Below, piece by piece: positions 51,707 through 61,717 of a DNA stretch of 64,000 nucleotides (positions are counted from its first letter, which is position 1; each line of letters begins with the position of its first letter). The notes below the pieces were generated by a model that was given only the letters and a program-made list of their open reading frames with translations, was not told the origin of the DNA and searched no databases. The stretch is from NCBI RefSeq assembly GCF_003001675.1, contig NZ_PVYW01000030.1, forward strand, positions 1-64,000, read 5' to 3'. The DNA comes from Cohnella sp. SGD-V74 (GTDB lineage Bacteria > Bacillota > Bacilli > Paenibacillales > Paenibacillaceae). The position numbers were made by a program, and so were the translations under genes.

Positions 51707-53968
51707 TTAGCTGTTCAGATGCTCCAGAAGCTCCGCCAATTCCTTCTCCCCGAATTTTCCGCCGCTGAACTGGGCCAGCGATCGCAGCGGAAAGCTCTCT
51801 CGGAAGCCTTCCAGCATGGCCTTGCTGTCTTCGTCGGCTACGTTGCCGAACGGAAGCAGTTCGCGAAGCTTCTGCATGAAGGCGATGCCTTTGTCCGACA
51901 GCATCAAGTCGGCCAGCGTCGAGTTGCGGTCGTACACATACTTGCGGTCCGATGTCGAGCGAACCGTCACCGTCTCCGACAGCGCGATATCCTGCGAGGA
52001 GTGCCCGATCAGGATCTCGAATTGTCCCGTTTCGACGATCCAATCCTGCTCGCCGACCTCGTAGTAAGCAAAGCTGCGCTTGTCGAGCTCGAAGGAAACC
52101 GCAGTTTCCTCACCCGGCTCCAGGGAAACTTTGTCGAAGCCTTTCAGCTCCTTCAGCGGGCGGAGAACGCTGCTGTCCACATCCCGGACATACAGCTGCA
52201 CGATTTCTTTGCCGGCGCGCTCGCCCGTGTTTTTCACTTGAACGGTTACCTTCAGCGTATCCGTGTCCGCAAGCTCTTTTTTATCCACAATCAAGTTGGA
52301 ATAGGAGAAAGTCGTGTAGCTGAGACCGTAGCCGAACGGGAATAGCGGGCGCAGCTGCTTCTTGTCATAGTAACGATAGCCTACGAACAGCCCTTCCTTG
52401 TACTCCACGCGATCGCCTTTGCACGGATAGTCGAGATACGTCGGATTGTCGCTCAGTTGCACCGGGAACGTCTCCGCCAGCTTGCCGGAAGGATTCGCAT
52501 CGCCGAACAGAAGATCGGCCACTGCGCCGCCTAGCGCTTGACCGCCAAGATAAGCTTCGAGCACGCCTTGGGCTTTGTCCAGCCACGGCATCTCGATCGG
52601 AGAGCCGTTGCAGAGCACGACGACCAGGTTCGGCTGTACGGCCGCAACCGCTTCGATTAATGCGACTTGGTTGGCGGGCATGCGCATATGCTTCCGGTCG
52701 TAGCCTTCCGATTCGTAGCGCTTCGGCAGTCCGGCGAACACGACCGCAACCTCTGCTTCCTTCGCCGCGCGAAGCGCTTCTTCGCTCAACTGCGCGTTGA
52801 TATCGTCAACCTTCAAGTCATATCCTTGCGAGTAGACAACCTGCGCGCCTGCTCCTGCCGATGCGGTCAGCTCTTCGACGATATCGTCCAGCTTGGTCGG
52901 ATTGATCTGCGAGCTTCCGCTTCCTTGATATCGCGGCGCTCGGGCCAGCTCGCCGATGACGGCAATCTTGCCGCCGCGCTTAAGCGGCAATACGTTGTTC
53001 TCGTTCTTCAGCAGCACCATGCTCTCGGCCGCGATCTCGCGGGCAAGCCGGTGATGCGCCTCCCGATCGTAAGTCGCGCCGGGCTTGCGATGATCCACGG
53101 CTTTGAATACGATCGTCAGCAGCCGCTCCAGAGCTGCATCAAGCTTCTCTTCCGCAAGCTGTCCGCTCCGAACCGCCTCGACGATTTGCTTGATGCCGTC
53201 GCCTTCGCGCGGCATTTCGAGCTCCAGACCCGCCGCAAGGCTTTGCACCCGATCAACGACCGCGCCCCAGTCCGACACGACGAAGCCTTCATGGCCCCAC
53301 TCGTTATTCAGAACGTTCGTCAGCAGCCATTCATTTTGCGCCGCATATTCGCCGTTGACTTTGTTGTACGCACACATTACCGTCCATGGCTGCGCGTTCT
53401 TCACCGCACCCTCGAAGCTGGCCAAATAAATTTCCCGGAGCGTCCGCTCGTCCACGACGGAGTCGGCGCTCATCCGGCGGAACTCTTGATTGTTCGCCGC
53501 GAAATGCTTAAGCGAAGTCCCTACGCCTTGGCTTTGTACCCCCTTGATATGGTGGGTAGCCATTTCGGAAGAGAGATACGGATCTTCGGAGAAATACTCG
53601 AAGTTGCGTCCGCACAGCGGCGATCTCTTGATGTTGGCTCCCGGACCGAGCAGCACGCCCACGTTCTCCGCCTGGCATTCCATGCCGAGTGCCTCTCCCA
53701 TCTGTGCAATCAGCTCCCGATTCCACGAGCTGGCAATGCCTACTGCGGACGGAAAGCAAGTGGACGGTACGCTGTCGAACAACCCCAGATGATCGGCATT
53801 CTCGACCTGCTTGCGCAGCCCGTGCGGGCCGTCGGTCACCATCACGGAGGGGATGCCCAACCTCTCCACGGCCTCGGTATGCCAGACGTCGCGCCCCGTG
53901 CACAGGCTCGCTTTCTCCTCCAAGGTCATTTGCGCAATCAAGCCTTTAATGTCCCGTTGTTTGCTCAT
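51707..53968 (-). CDS. GH3 beta-glycosidase
   Basis: 753 residues, cytoplasmic. GH3 N-domain with KHFAANN (about 154) and nucleophile Asp233 (GFVVSDWGAVVDR), C-domain about 315-540, fibronectin-III-like domain about 590-660 (NTGERAGKEIVQLYV). This three-domain layout is that of bacterial beta-glucosidases/xylosidases of BglX/BglB type. An 85-residue C-terminal extension (DRNSTLADLMLSDKGIAFM) is shared with a Clostridium/Paenibacillus subgroup. It cleaves non-reducing beta-linked sugars from imported oligosaccharides. Confidence 0.94.
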   Translation of the reverse strand: MSKQRDIKGLIAQMTLEEKASLCTGRDVWHTEAVERLGIPSVMVTDGPHGLRKQVENADHLGLFDSVPSTCFPSAVGIASSWNRELIAQMGEALGMECQAENVGVLLGPGANIKRSPLCGRNFEYFSEDPYLSSEMATHHIKGVQSQGVGTSLKHFAANNQEFRRMSADSVVDERTLREIYLASFEGAVKNAQPWTVMCAYNKVNGEYAAQNEWLLTNVLNNEWGHEGFVVSDWGAVVDRVQSLAAGLELEMPREGDGIKQIVEAVRSGQLAEEKLDAALERLLTIVFKAVDHRKPGATYDREAHHRLAREIAAESMVLLKNENNVLPLKRGGKIAVIGELARAPRYQGSGSSQINPTKLDDIVEELTASAGAGAQVVYSQGYDLKVDDINAQLSEEALRAAKEAEVAVVFAGLPKRYESEGYDRKHMRMPANQVALIEAVAAVQPNLVVVLCNGSPIEMPWLDKAQGVLEAYLGGQALGGAVADLLFGDANPSGKLAETFPVQLSDNPTYLDYPCKGDRVEYKEGLFVGYRYYDKKQLRPLFPFGYGLSYTTFSYSNLIVDKKELADTDTLKVTVQVKNTGERAGKEIVQLYVRDVDSSVLRPLKELKGFDKVSLEPGEETAVSFELDKRSFAYYEVGEQDWIVETGQFEILIGHSSQDIALSETVTVRSTSDRKYVYDRNSTLADLMLSDKGIAFMQKLRELLPFGNVADEDSKAMLEGFRESFPLRSLAQFSGGKFGEKELAELLEHLNS

Positions 53969-53993
53969 TCCGAATTTCTCCCCTCATTTCTGC

Positions 53994-56519
53994 TTATGTT
54001 CCAACCAATGTAAACTCGGCCGACCGTACGTCCCTGCTGTTGGAGCCGACAAATACGAAGAACTTGCCCGGCTCTGCCCTGTAACCGACTCCCGGCGTCC
54101 AGAAGGTTAAACTCTCTTCGGCAATCCGGAACTCCACTTCCTTGCTTTCGCCTGCGGCAAGACGAAGCTTGCTGAACCCTTTCAGCTCCTTCACCGGACG
54201 CACGATGCTGCCATGGCAATCCTGAATGTACAGCTGCACGGTTTCTTCTCCGTCTACCCGGCCCGCATTGCTCACCGTGACCGACACTCGAATCTCTTCG
54301 TCAGCCGCAAGCCGATCGCGATCCAGCTTCAGATCCGAATATTCAAACCGGGTATAGCTGAGGCCGAAGCCGAACGGATACAGCGGATCATTCGGGCCGT
54401 CCACATATTTGGAGATAAACTTCTGATGCCGATTGGCTTCCGTAAGCGGTCTTCCGGTACGGAAGTGGTTGTAATACACCGGAATCTGCCCGCCATGGGC
54501 CGGAAAGCTCATCGTCAGCTTGCCCGAAGGGTTGTAATCGCCCGTGATCACGTCGGCAATCGCATGTCCGGCCTGAGAGCCCAGGAACCACGTCTCCACA
54601 ATCGCGTTCACGTTCCGGTCAAACCAATCCAGCACCAGCGGGCGGCCGTTCGTCAGTACGAGCACGACCGGTTTGCCAAGCGCGGCCACGGCTTCCGCGA
54701 GCTTCTTCTGCGCTTCCGGCAATTCGATGCTCATCCGCGAAGCCGCTTCTCCGGACATGTCGCTGCTCTCTCCGAGCGCCAGAAGGACAACGTCCGCCCG
54801 TTCCGCCTTCTCCACAGCTTCCTCGATCCCGCCCTCTATCGGCGTATGGACCCCGCACCCTTTGGCATACAGCAATCTCTCTTCCGAGATTCCCTTGTCG
54901 CGCAAGCCTTCGTATAAGGTCACGGTCTCATGACCGAACTTCGAAAACTGCCAAGGACCGAGCAAATCCCGGCTGTCCGCGAACGGACCGATCAGCGCGA
55001 CCTTCCCGCCGCCGTTGACCGCCATAGGCAGTACGCCGTCATTTTTCAAGAGCACGATCGACTTCCGCGCTAGATTGCGGCTGGATTGCAGATGATCCTC
55101 GTGAAAATGATATTCCGCTTCCTTCTCCGGGCGAACATAACGGAACGGATCATCCATCAAACCGAGCCTGTACTTCAGCGTCAAAATGCGGCGAGCCGCA
55201 TCGTTAATCTGCGTCTCCGAGATTTTCCCTTCCCGCACCAGCTGCGGCAAGTGCTCGAACGTACGCGTCGCCATCTCGATATCCATCGTCGCGTCGACCG
55301 CCATTTTCGCGGCTTCCTTCACATCATCCGTCAGGCCATGCACGACAATTTCGTCCACCGCGCCATAGTCCGAGATCAAGATGCCGTCGAAGCCGAGCTC
55401 ATCGCGCAGCAGGTCCTTCATCACGGCCTTGCTTGCCGCCACCGGCACGCCTTGATAAATATTGAACGCGTTCATGACCGAACCCGCTCCGGCTTGCAGG
55501 CCCGCCTGGAACGGCGGCAAGTATACATTGCGCAGCGTCGCTTCCGACAGATCGACCGTATTGTAATCGCGTCCGCCTTCGGCTGCGCCGTAACCGATAA
55601 AGTGCTTCAGACAAGCCACGATCGTTTCCGGGTCCAGCAGCGAATCCCCCTGAAAACCTTCAACCTGCGCTTTCGCAATCAGCGCGCCCAAGTACGGGTC
55701 CTCGCCCGCCCCCTCGGACACTCGGCCCCAGCGCGGGTCCCTGCTCACATCGATCATCGGCCCGTGGTTGTACACCGTACCCGATGCGCTCGCTTCCTTC
55801 GCCGCGATCGCGCACGCTTCCTTGATCGCATCGAGATCCCAGCTGCAGGACCAGGCCAGCGGAATCGGGAAGATCGTCTGCGAGCCGTGAATAATATCCG
55901 CGTTGAACAACAGCGGAATGCGATGCGGCGATTGCTCCACCGCGATCTTCTGCAGCTCGAATACCCGGCCGACATCGAACGCGCCCAGCACCGAACCCGC
56001 TCGGCCCTCGGCGATCAGCTTCTCCGGCGGATCGGTCTCCACCGCATGGCCGAACGAGAAGTTCGACGCGGGAACCTGGAACATCTGGCCGATCTTCTCT
56101 TCGAGCGACAGCCGGCCCAGGAGATCTTCCACCGCTTCCCGAATCTCCTCCTCGGATCGCTTTGCCGCGTCATCCTTCCGGTAAGGCTTCACCTGCTCGA
56201 CCAGCGCTTCCGATAGAGCAGGTCCGCGCCCCCTGGCTGCCTCGATCGGCAAGCTTCCGAGACCGGGCATGCGCATCTCTCCGCTCAGGCGGTCTTCTTC
56301 GAACGCAAGATCTACGACGATCTCCTCGTCCGGCCTCCAGAACGCTTTCGCCCGGCCATGGAGCCGATTGCCCTCCACCGCAAGCGAATCGATCTGAATC
56401 GGAATGGCCAGCGGTTCCGTCGCGATATCCAGCGAGTAGCCCGCCTTCTTCGTCACCTTGAATTGGATTTTCAGCTTCATTAACGGTGTCGCTACAACCG
56501 TATGCCACAAGCCCAACAT
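53994..56519 (-). CDS. GH3 beta-glycosidase with extra N-terminal domain
   Basis: 841 residues from the ATG at 56519, six bases after GGAGGG; an ATG at 56540 has a poorer site. About 100 extra N-terminal residues form a small beta-rich domain (LKIQFKVTKKAGYSLDIATEPLAIP), then GH3 N-domain with KHFIGYGAAEGGRDY (about 305) and nucleophile Asp384 (GILISDYGAVDE), C-domain, and fibronectin-III domain (VSNAGRVDGEETVQLYI). The extra domain resembles the N-terminal module in some serine-hydrolase and GH3 proteins of Paenibacillus; its role is unknown. No signal peptide. It is upstream of and 25 bp from the other GH3 gene. Confidence 0.92.
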   Translation of the reverse strand: MLGLWHTVVATPLMKLKIQFKVTKKAGYSLDIATEPLAIPIQIDSLAVEGNRLHGRAKAFWRPDEEIVVDLAFEEDRLSGEMRMPGLGSLPIEAARGRGPALSEALVEQVKPYRKDDAAKRSEEEIREAVEDLLGRLSLEEKIGQMFQVPASNFSFGHAVETDPPEKLIAEGRAGSVLGAFDVGRVFELQKIAVEQSPHRIPLLFNADIIHGSQTIFPIPLAWSCSWDLDAIKEACAIAAKEASASGTVYNHGPMIDVSRDPRWGRVSEGAGEDPYLGALIAKAQVEGFQGDSLLDPETIVACLKHFIGYGAAEGGRDYNTVDLSEATLRNVYLPPFQAGLQAGAGSVMNAFNIYQGVPVAASKAVMKDLLRDELGFDGILISDYGAVDEIVVHGLTDDVKEAAKMAVDATMDIEMATRTFEHLPQLVREGKISETQINDAARRILTLKYRLGLMDDPFRYVRPEKEAEYHFHEDHLQSSRNLARKSIVLLKNDGVLPMAVNGGGKVALIGPFADSRDLLGPWQFSKFGHETVTLYEGLRDKGISEERLLYAKGCGVHTPIEGGIEEAVEKAERADVVLLALGESSDMSGEAASRMSIELPEAQKKLAEAVAALGKPVVLVLTNGRPLVLDWFDRNVNAIVETWFLGSQAGHAIADVITGDYNPSGKLTMSFPAHGGQIPVYYNHFRTGRPLTEANRHQKFISKYVDGPNDPLYPFGFGLSYTRFEYSDLKLDRDRLAADEEIRVSVTVSNAGRVDGEETVQLYIQDCHGSIVRPVKELKGFSKLRLAAGESKEVEFRIAEESLTFWTPGVGYRAEPGKFFVFVGSNSRDVRSAEFTLVGT

Positions 56520-56544
56520 GGCTGTCCCTCCACTCTTCATCCCA

Positions 56545-57429
56545 TCAGCCTTTTACGGCGCCGATCATCAAACCTTTAACGAAATACTTCTGGAAAAACG
56601 GATAAGCGAGCAGAATCGGTACGATCGCCACAACGGCGATCGCCATGCGGAACGTTTCTTTGGGCAGCATCGCCAAGGCGTCGGTAGCTCCCATACTGCT
56701 GTTCATGGATAAGAACTCGATGTTGCTCATAATGCGGTTCAGCACGTTCTGAAGATTAAGCAGATTCGGATCGTTGATAAAGATCAGTCCGTTGTTCCAG
56801 TCATTCCAGAAAGCGAGCGCCTGGAACAACCCGATCGTCGCGAGAATCGGCAGCGACAGCTGCAAAATGATGCGGTAATAGATCTTGAATTCGCTCGCTC
56901 CGTCGATACTGGCGGATTCGATCACCGCGGTCGGAATCGTATTGGTGAAGAAAGCGCGCATCAACAGCACGTTAAATCCGTTCATCAGCAGCCACGGAAT
57001 CAATTGCGCCCAGAGCGTATTTTGAAGCTCGAACACTTTGGTATAAACCATATACGTCGGCACCAGGCCGCCGTTAAACAACAAGGTGAAAAATACAATG
57101 AAGGCCAGCGCCTTGCCCCCCGGCAAGTCCCTGCGCGACAACGGGTAAGCCAGCAAGGACGTGATCGCAAGACTCGTCACCGTACCGACCACCGTGATCA
57201 GGATGGTAATGCCGTAAGCGTGGAGGATGGTGTCGGAGTTTTTCCACAAATATTCGTATGCGCCAAAGCTGAATTCCGACGGAAAGAAGGAATACCCGTC
57301 TCTCACGATCGCTTTATCATCCGTAATCGAGGATATAAACAGCAGGGCAAACGGAAGGATGCAGGCCAGTGAAAATAACCCGAGCACGAGATGAGACGCG
57401 ACCTGCCATCCGCGGTATTGATTCTTCAT
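56545..57429 (-). CDS. Carbohydrate ABC importer permease, YtcP/MalG type
   Basis: 294 residues with six membrane segments and EAA loop IESASIDGASEFKIYYRIILQLSLP. It forms a pair with the next gene and belongs to the LplC/YtcP group that serves oligosaccharide importers under YesM/YesN-type control. It ends 25 bp before the GH3 start. Confidence 0.93.
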   Translation of the reverse strand: MKNQYRGWQVASHLVLGLFSLACILPFALLFISSITDDKAIVRDGYSFFPSEFSFGAYEYLWKNSDTILHAYGITILITVVGTVTSLAITSLLAYPLSRRDLPGGKALAFIVFFTLLFNGGLVPTYMVYTKVFELQNTLWAQLIPWLLMNGFNVLLMRAFFTNTIPTAVIESASIDGASEFKIYYRIILQLSLPILATIGLFQALAFWNDWNNGLIFINDPNLLNLQNVLNRIMSNIEFLSMNSSMGATDALAMLPKETFRMAIAVVAIVPILLAYPFFQKYFVKGLMIGAVKG

Positions 57430-57443
57430 AAGACTCCCCCCTA

Positions 57444-58373
57444 TCAGAACAGTGCGTTGTCTCTGTCGATTTTACGGACGATATAGTTCGACACCAGAAC
57501 CAGGACGAAGCCGACAACGGATTGATAGAACCCTGCCGCAGCGGACATCCCGATATCGCCGAGCTGCATCAGACCGCGGAATACGTAGGTGTCGATAACG
57601 TTGGTCGTATCGTAGATCGCGCCGGAGTTCATCGGGATCTGATAGAACAAACCGAAGTCGGAGTAGAAAATTCGGCCGATCGCAAGCAAGGTGAGCATCG
57701 TGATGATCGGAGAGATCATCGGAAGCGTGATTTTGCGAATTTGCTGCCACTTGGATGCGCCGTCAAGCCCGGCCGCTTCGTAGTACTCCCGATCAATCCC
57801 GATAATGGCGGCCAGGAAGACGATGCACGAGTACCCGGCCCCTTTCCAAATATGCACGATCGTCAAAATATAAGGCCAATACTTGGATTCCAAATACCAG
57901 GAGATCGGTTCGACCCCAAGCATCGGCAGAATAGTCTTGTTCACAAAGCCCGTGGCCGGACCGAGCAGCGCATACACGAGGTAGCTGACCAGAATGATGG
58001 AAATCATATGAGGCAATATAATGACGCTCTGATAGAAACGCTGCGAGAACCTGCTGCGAATCTCGTTGAGCAATATGGCGATCATGATCGCAAAGCCAAG
58101 TCCAAGGACGATGAATACCGCGTTGTACAGAATCGTGTTGCGCGTAATGATGTAAGCGTCGCTTGTCGCAAATAAATAACTGAAGTTCTTGAACCCGACC
58201 CAGTCGCTGCCCCATATCCCTTTCGCGTAATTAATATCTTTGAAGGCAATGGAGAGGCCGAACATCGGCAAGTAGTTGTTGATGAGCAAATATGCAAGCC
58301 CTGGCAGGGTCATAATATAAAGCGGGATATACCGACGGAGGTTGATTCTTCTTCGTTTCACTTCTGTATTCAT
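57444..58373 (-). CDS. Carbohydrate ABC importer permease, LplB/YteP type
   Basis: 309 residues from the ATG at 58373, after GGGGGGAA; a longer frame to 58421 crosses the intercistronic region. Six membrane segments, EAA loop YEAAGLDGASKWQQIRKITLPM. LplB/YteP homologues pair with lipoproteins of the type coded just upstream. Confidence 0.93.
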   Translation of the reverse strand: MNTEVKRRRINLRRYIPLYIMTLPGLAYLLINNYLPMFGLSIAFKDINYAKGIWGSDWVGFKNFSYLFATSDAYIITRNTILYNAVFIVLGLGFAIMIAILLNEIRSRFSQRFYQSVIILPHMISIILVSYLVYALLGPATGFVNKTILPMLGVEPISWYLESKYWPYILTIVHIWKGAGYSCIVFLAAIIGIDREYYEAAGLDGASKWQQIRKITLPMISPIITMLTLLAIGRIFYSDFGLFYQIPMNSGAIYDTTNVIDTYVFRGLMQLGDIGMSAAAGFYQSVVGFVLVLVSNYIVRKIDRDNALF

Positions 58374-58411
58374 CACGTTCCCCCCACTGGATGACAGCTG
58401 CGGAATAATAA

Positions 58412-58438
58412 GCCCGACCAATCTTCGACTGATCGGGC
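58412..58438 (-). other. Intercistronic hairpin after the binding-protein gene
   Basis: GCCCGATCAGT pairs with ATTGGTCGGGC (11 pairs, two G-T) around CGAAG and is followed by TTATTATT. It lies between the solute-binding lipoprotein and permease genes, where it would act as a partial terminator and mRNA stabiliser so that the binding protein outnumbers the permeases. Confidence 0.65.
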
Positions 58439-58457
58439 GCTTGCTTGTTATGAAAAT

Positions 58458-60002
58458 TTATTTTACGCCGTTGGCCGCCGCCCACTCATCCAATTGCTTC
58501 TGCTTCTCTGCGACGATCTTGTCGATTCCGGCCGCTTGCAGCTTATCGATGAATTGAGGGAGAATTTTGTCCGGGTCGACGCTGCCCGTCTCCAGAGACA
58601 GCTTGTATTCGTTGATCACGTTGGAGACTGCCGCGTATTCCGTCTTCACGTTGGAGCCGTCGAAGATGAACCCGAGCGCTTTGGATGGCGTCGCCGATTC
58701 GTTGAAGTCTTTCATTTTGCTCCAAATTTCAGGATCGTTGCTTTCCAGCACATAGGCTTTGAACTGATTGCCGAACATCCATTGCAAGCTGTTGAAGCCC
58801 ACCGAGTTCGCATCCTTGCCTTCCGGATACTTGATGATATGGTCTTGCACCTTCTCGTAGTGAGTCCCTTCAACGCCCCAGGTGAACAGGTTCACGATGT
58901 TCTCGTCTTCATACATCAGATTCAGGAATTTCATCGCTTTCTCGGGATACTTCGCGTGGACCGGAATTCCCCACATTGCAACGGTGATGTTCGACGTTGT
59001 GCTGTATGGAGGATTCAGCTCCGCGGAAACGACCTCTACTCCGTTGCTCTTCGTTTCCTGAACGTCGAATCCCGGTTTCTGCATGCCGATGTAGGAGGCG
59101 ACTTTACCCGAGCTCATCAGCTCGACCAAGCTCAATTTGTTCGTAGCCGCATCGCTTAGAATGTATCCCGCCTTGTACCACTCGCGGATTCTCTTGACGA
59201 AATCCGCGTATTCCTGCGTTTCGAACAGGTTAACGACCTTCAAGCCGTTGTCGTAATGCGGAAGAACCCCCATATTGTCGCCAAGCTCGTCATAGAACTT
59301 GTACACGTCGCGGAAAGACTGCGTTCCGCCGGTCGAGATCGGCACCATGTCCGGCTCTTTTTCTTTGAGCAATTGCAGGACGTTCGCTACGTCGTCCAAT
59401 GTTTTGATCGCGCTCAGGTCGATGTTGTGCTTGTCCACCAGATCCTTGCGAATGGTGTAGCCGTAGCTGCCCGCCAAATCGCGAACGGATGGAACGCTGT
59501 AGATTTTGCCGCCGATCTTCGTGGCGTTCAGGTATTTGGGCTCAAGCGAAGCCGTAATTCCGTTGCCGTACTCGCCAATGAGCTCGTCCAACGGACTGAG
59601 CATGCCCTTGGCGACCATGTTGCTGTACATGCTGCCATGTACATAGGTCAGATCCAGCTTTTCATTCGAGCTGAAGATCAGGTTCGTCCGCTGCAGCCAT
59701 TCGCCGGCGTTGATCGGCATGAACTTGACGCGAACCTTGATCTTCGGTTCGGTAATTTTGTTCATTTCCTGCTCCACGAGCTGCAGCCCCGTAAGATCGG
59801 GAGAGATGATCGGGAACGCGACGATCAACTCTTCGACCGGCCCGTCGTCTTCCGCTGCGGACGGTTTGCCGCTCTCCGCACTATTTTCGCTATTCCCGCT
59901 TGCCGCACCGTTGTTGTCTTTGTTGTTGCTGCCGCCGCATGCCGACAAGATCAGCGCAAAGCTGAGCAGAAGCAATAATGACCCTTGCATGATTCTCTTC
60001 AA
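58458..60002 (-). CDS. Extracellular solute-binding lipoprotein, LplA/YtcQ type
   Basis: 514 residues from a TTG at 60002, six bases after GGGGGG; an ATG four codons in lacks its own site, and the open frame beyond 60002 is antisense-type sequence. Lipobox Cys22 (LILSACGGS), Asn/Ser/Gly-rich linker to about 50, then a large family-1 binding fold (NAGEWLQRTNLIFSSNEKLDL, VPSVRDLAGSYGYTIRKDL, MWGIPVHAKYPEKAMKFLNLMYED). Length and motifs match LplA/YtcQ-type proteins for long oligosaccharides. A TACAAT (minus strand, 60045-60050) with no good -35 suggests activation by the response regulator coded just upstream. Confidence 0.93.
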   Translation of the reverse strand: MKRIMQGSLLLLLSFALILSACGGSNNKDNNGAASGNSENSAESGKPSAAEDDGPVEELIVAFPIISPDLTGLQLVEQEMNKITEPKIKVRVKFMPINAGEWLQRTNLIFSSNEKLDLTYVHGSMYSNMVAKGMLSPLDELIGEYGNGITASLEPKYLNATKIGGKIYSVPSVRDLAGSYGYTIRKDLVDKHNIDLSAIKTLDDVANVLQLLKEKEPDMVPISTGGTQSFRDVYKFYDELGDNMGVLPHYDNGLKVVNLFETQEYADFVKRIREWYKAGYILSDAATNKLSLVELMSSGKVASYIGMQKPGFDVQETKSNGVEVVSAELNPPYSTTSNITVAMWGIPVHAKYPEKAMKFLNLMYEDENIVNLFTWGVEGTHYEKVQDHIIKYPEGKDANSVGFNSLQWMFGNQFKAYVLESNDPEIWSKMKDFNESATPSKALGFIFDGSNVKTEYAAVSNVINEYKLSLETGSVDPDKILPQFIDKLQAAGIDKIVAEKQKQLDEWAAANGVK

Positions 60003-60079
60003 CTTAATCCCCCCGCTGTTAATCGTTGTGATGTTGCTGTCTCTATTGTACGGGGGCGATGGGAACGCCTCTGCCCGTC

Positions 60080-61717
60080 TTACGACTTCTCCCTGCCACT
60101 TTCCCGACTTCCGTCCGCGGAGCGTTCTCCTTGGTGCTTGCTGCGGTACTCGACCGGATTGAGCTGCATATATTTCTTGAACATGCGCGAGAAGTGCGAG
60201 AAGTTGGCATAGCCGATCTTGCCCGCGATCGAGGCGACGGACATCTCCGTATTGATCAGAAGCCCGGCGGCGATCTCCAGGCGCTGCTGAAGCAAATAAT
60301 CGGAAATCGACAATCCCGTCTCCTTCTTGAAAATGCGCGTCAAATAGTCCGGGTTCAAATAAACGGAATGAGCGATATCCTCTCGGGAAATGTCCTTGTC
60401 CAAATTTTCGCGAACGTAGGCTTTGACCTTGTCCACGACGCTCTGCGATTGATCGACGTCGGCGATGACCTCCATGGACCTGCCGATCATATGCCTGAGC
60501 CAGTTCAGCGAGTCGTTGGCCGAACGCATCGACGCAGCGATCAGCTCCGTCGAGCGTTCGTCCCCGAACAGCTGATGCGCCTGGATGCCTTTGACTTGAA
60601 GCACGTAGTACACCATCTGCTGGAAGTCTTGAACGAACCGGTTCAGCGTATCGGAATTCAGTTGCCCGGAGGCCGCCTGCGACTTCAGGTATTCCTCCAC
60701 GGCTTTGGACAGCTCCGCCCGTTTGGCTTCCTTCAGCAGCACAGCCCACATGCTCATATCCGGCGGCAGATGCCCGGTCATGGAGGCTTGCGGGTCGTGA
60801 AGCGAGAATACGCGTTGGTCGTAGGCCACGTTATTCGCGTCGAGTCTGCGCAGTCTGGAATAGATAGACGCCATATGGTGTCCTTGCGCGCTTTCGCCGA
60901 TATAACAGGCTACTCCCGCGTAGAAGAAGGAACCGCAGGCTTCGACGAACTTCTCGCAGGCCGCGCGCAGCCGCTCCTCGTCTGCCATGGCCGACTCTCC
61001 GCTGGCGAGCGCCAGCATGCAGCCGCCGCCAAGCGACACCAGCAGCCCGCTCTCCAAGTCGCCCAGCAGAAGCTCCTCGGCCGACTTGCGAATGGCGTAT
61101 TCCAGCACTTTCTCGTCTCGCAGCGAAACTTCCTTATACCATCTTCTGATGCGGATTAGAACGGGAACGAAGGTCATCTCGTGCGAATACGGAATATTCC
61201 GTTCCTCGGCCGCCTTCTTCTGCGCCGCCGCGTCGCCCGGAATCGCTTGGTTCAAAATGTCCAGCCAGAACCGCTCTACGATCAGCGGCTGATGCTTGAC
61301 CCAATACTTGCCGTATTGGCTGAACTCGTTCAGCCGGTTGTCCTGGTCGAGCTTGCGCATCGCCTTCCGAACGGCTTCGGTAAGCTCGCCGTACGGGATC
61401 GGCTTCAGCAAATAGTCGAGGCTGCCAAGCTGCATCGCTTGCTTGGCGTATTGGAAGTCGGCGTGGCAGGTCAAGAAAATGGTTTCCGTCCGCGGGTAGT
61501 GCCGTCTGACCCACTCCAGCAGCTCCAGCCCGGTTCCCTGGGGCATCTCGATGTCGCACAGCAAAATATCGATCGGCTCGCTGCGGAAGATTTCCTTGGC
61601 CTGATCGGGGCTGTAAGCTTCGAACAAGCGGGTAATCCCGATCCCGGACCAATCCACTCCCGACTTCAACCCTTCGACGGCAATCGGCTCGTCATCCACG
61701 ATCAGCAATCGGCTCAT
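60080..61717 (-). CDS. Response regulator with AraC output, YesN type
   Basis: 545 residues. Receiver domain about 1-120 with Asp8, Asp9, phospho-acceptor Asp55 (LLCDIEMP) and Lys105 (YLLKPI). A middle domain of about 300 residues has no clear family. The AraC domain is at about 435-530 (ISREDIAHSVYLNPDYLTRIFKKETG, SVASIAGKIGYANFSHFSRMFKK). Overlap of 26 bases with the kinase gene shows coupling. It should activate the binding-protein operon downstream. Confidence 0.94.
   Translation of the reverse strand: MSRLLIVDDEPIAVEGLKSGVDWSGIGITRLFEAYSPDQAKEIFRSEPIDILLCDIEMPQGTGLELLEWVRRHYPRTETIFLTCHADFQYAKQAMQLGSLDYLLKPIPYGELTEAVRKAMRKLDQDNRLNEFSQYGKYWVKHQPLIVERFWLDILNQAIPGDAAAQKKAAEERNIPYSHEMTFVPVLIRIRRWYKEVSLRDEKVLEYAIRKSAEELLLGDLESGLLVSLGGGCMLALASGESAMADEERLRAACEKFVEACGSFFYAGVACYIGESAQGHHMASIYSRLRRLDANNVAYDQRVFSLHDPQASMTGHLPPDMSMWAVLLKEAKRAELSKAVEEYLKSQAASGQLNSDTLNRFVQDFQQMVYYVLQVKGIQAHQLFGDERSTELIAASMRSANDSLNWLRHMIGRSMEVIADVDQSQSVVDKVKAYVRENLDKDISREDIAHSVYLNPDYLTRIFKKETGLSISDYLLQQRLEIAAGLLINTEMSVASIAGKIGYANFSHFSRMFKKYMQLNPVEYRSKHQGERSADGSRESGREKS

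Noticed and set aside
60003..60749. N-terminal extension of the LplA-type lipoprotein frame
   Set aside because: It overlaps the response-regulator gene in another frame; the TTG at 60002 has a strong site and begins the lipoprotein signal.
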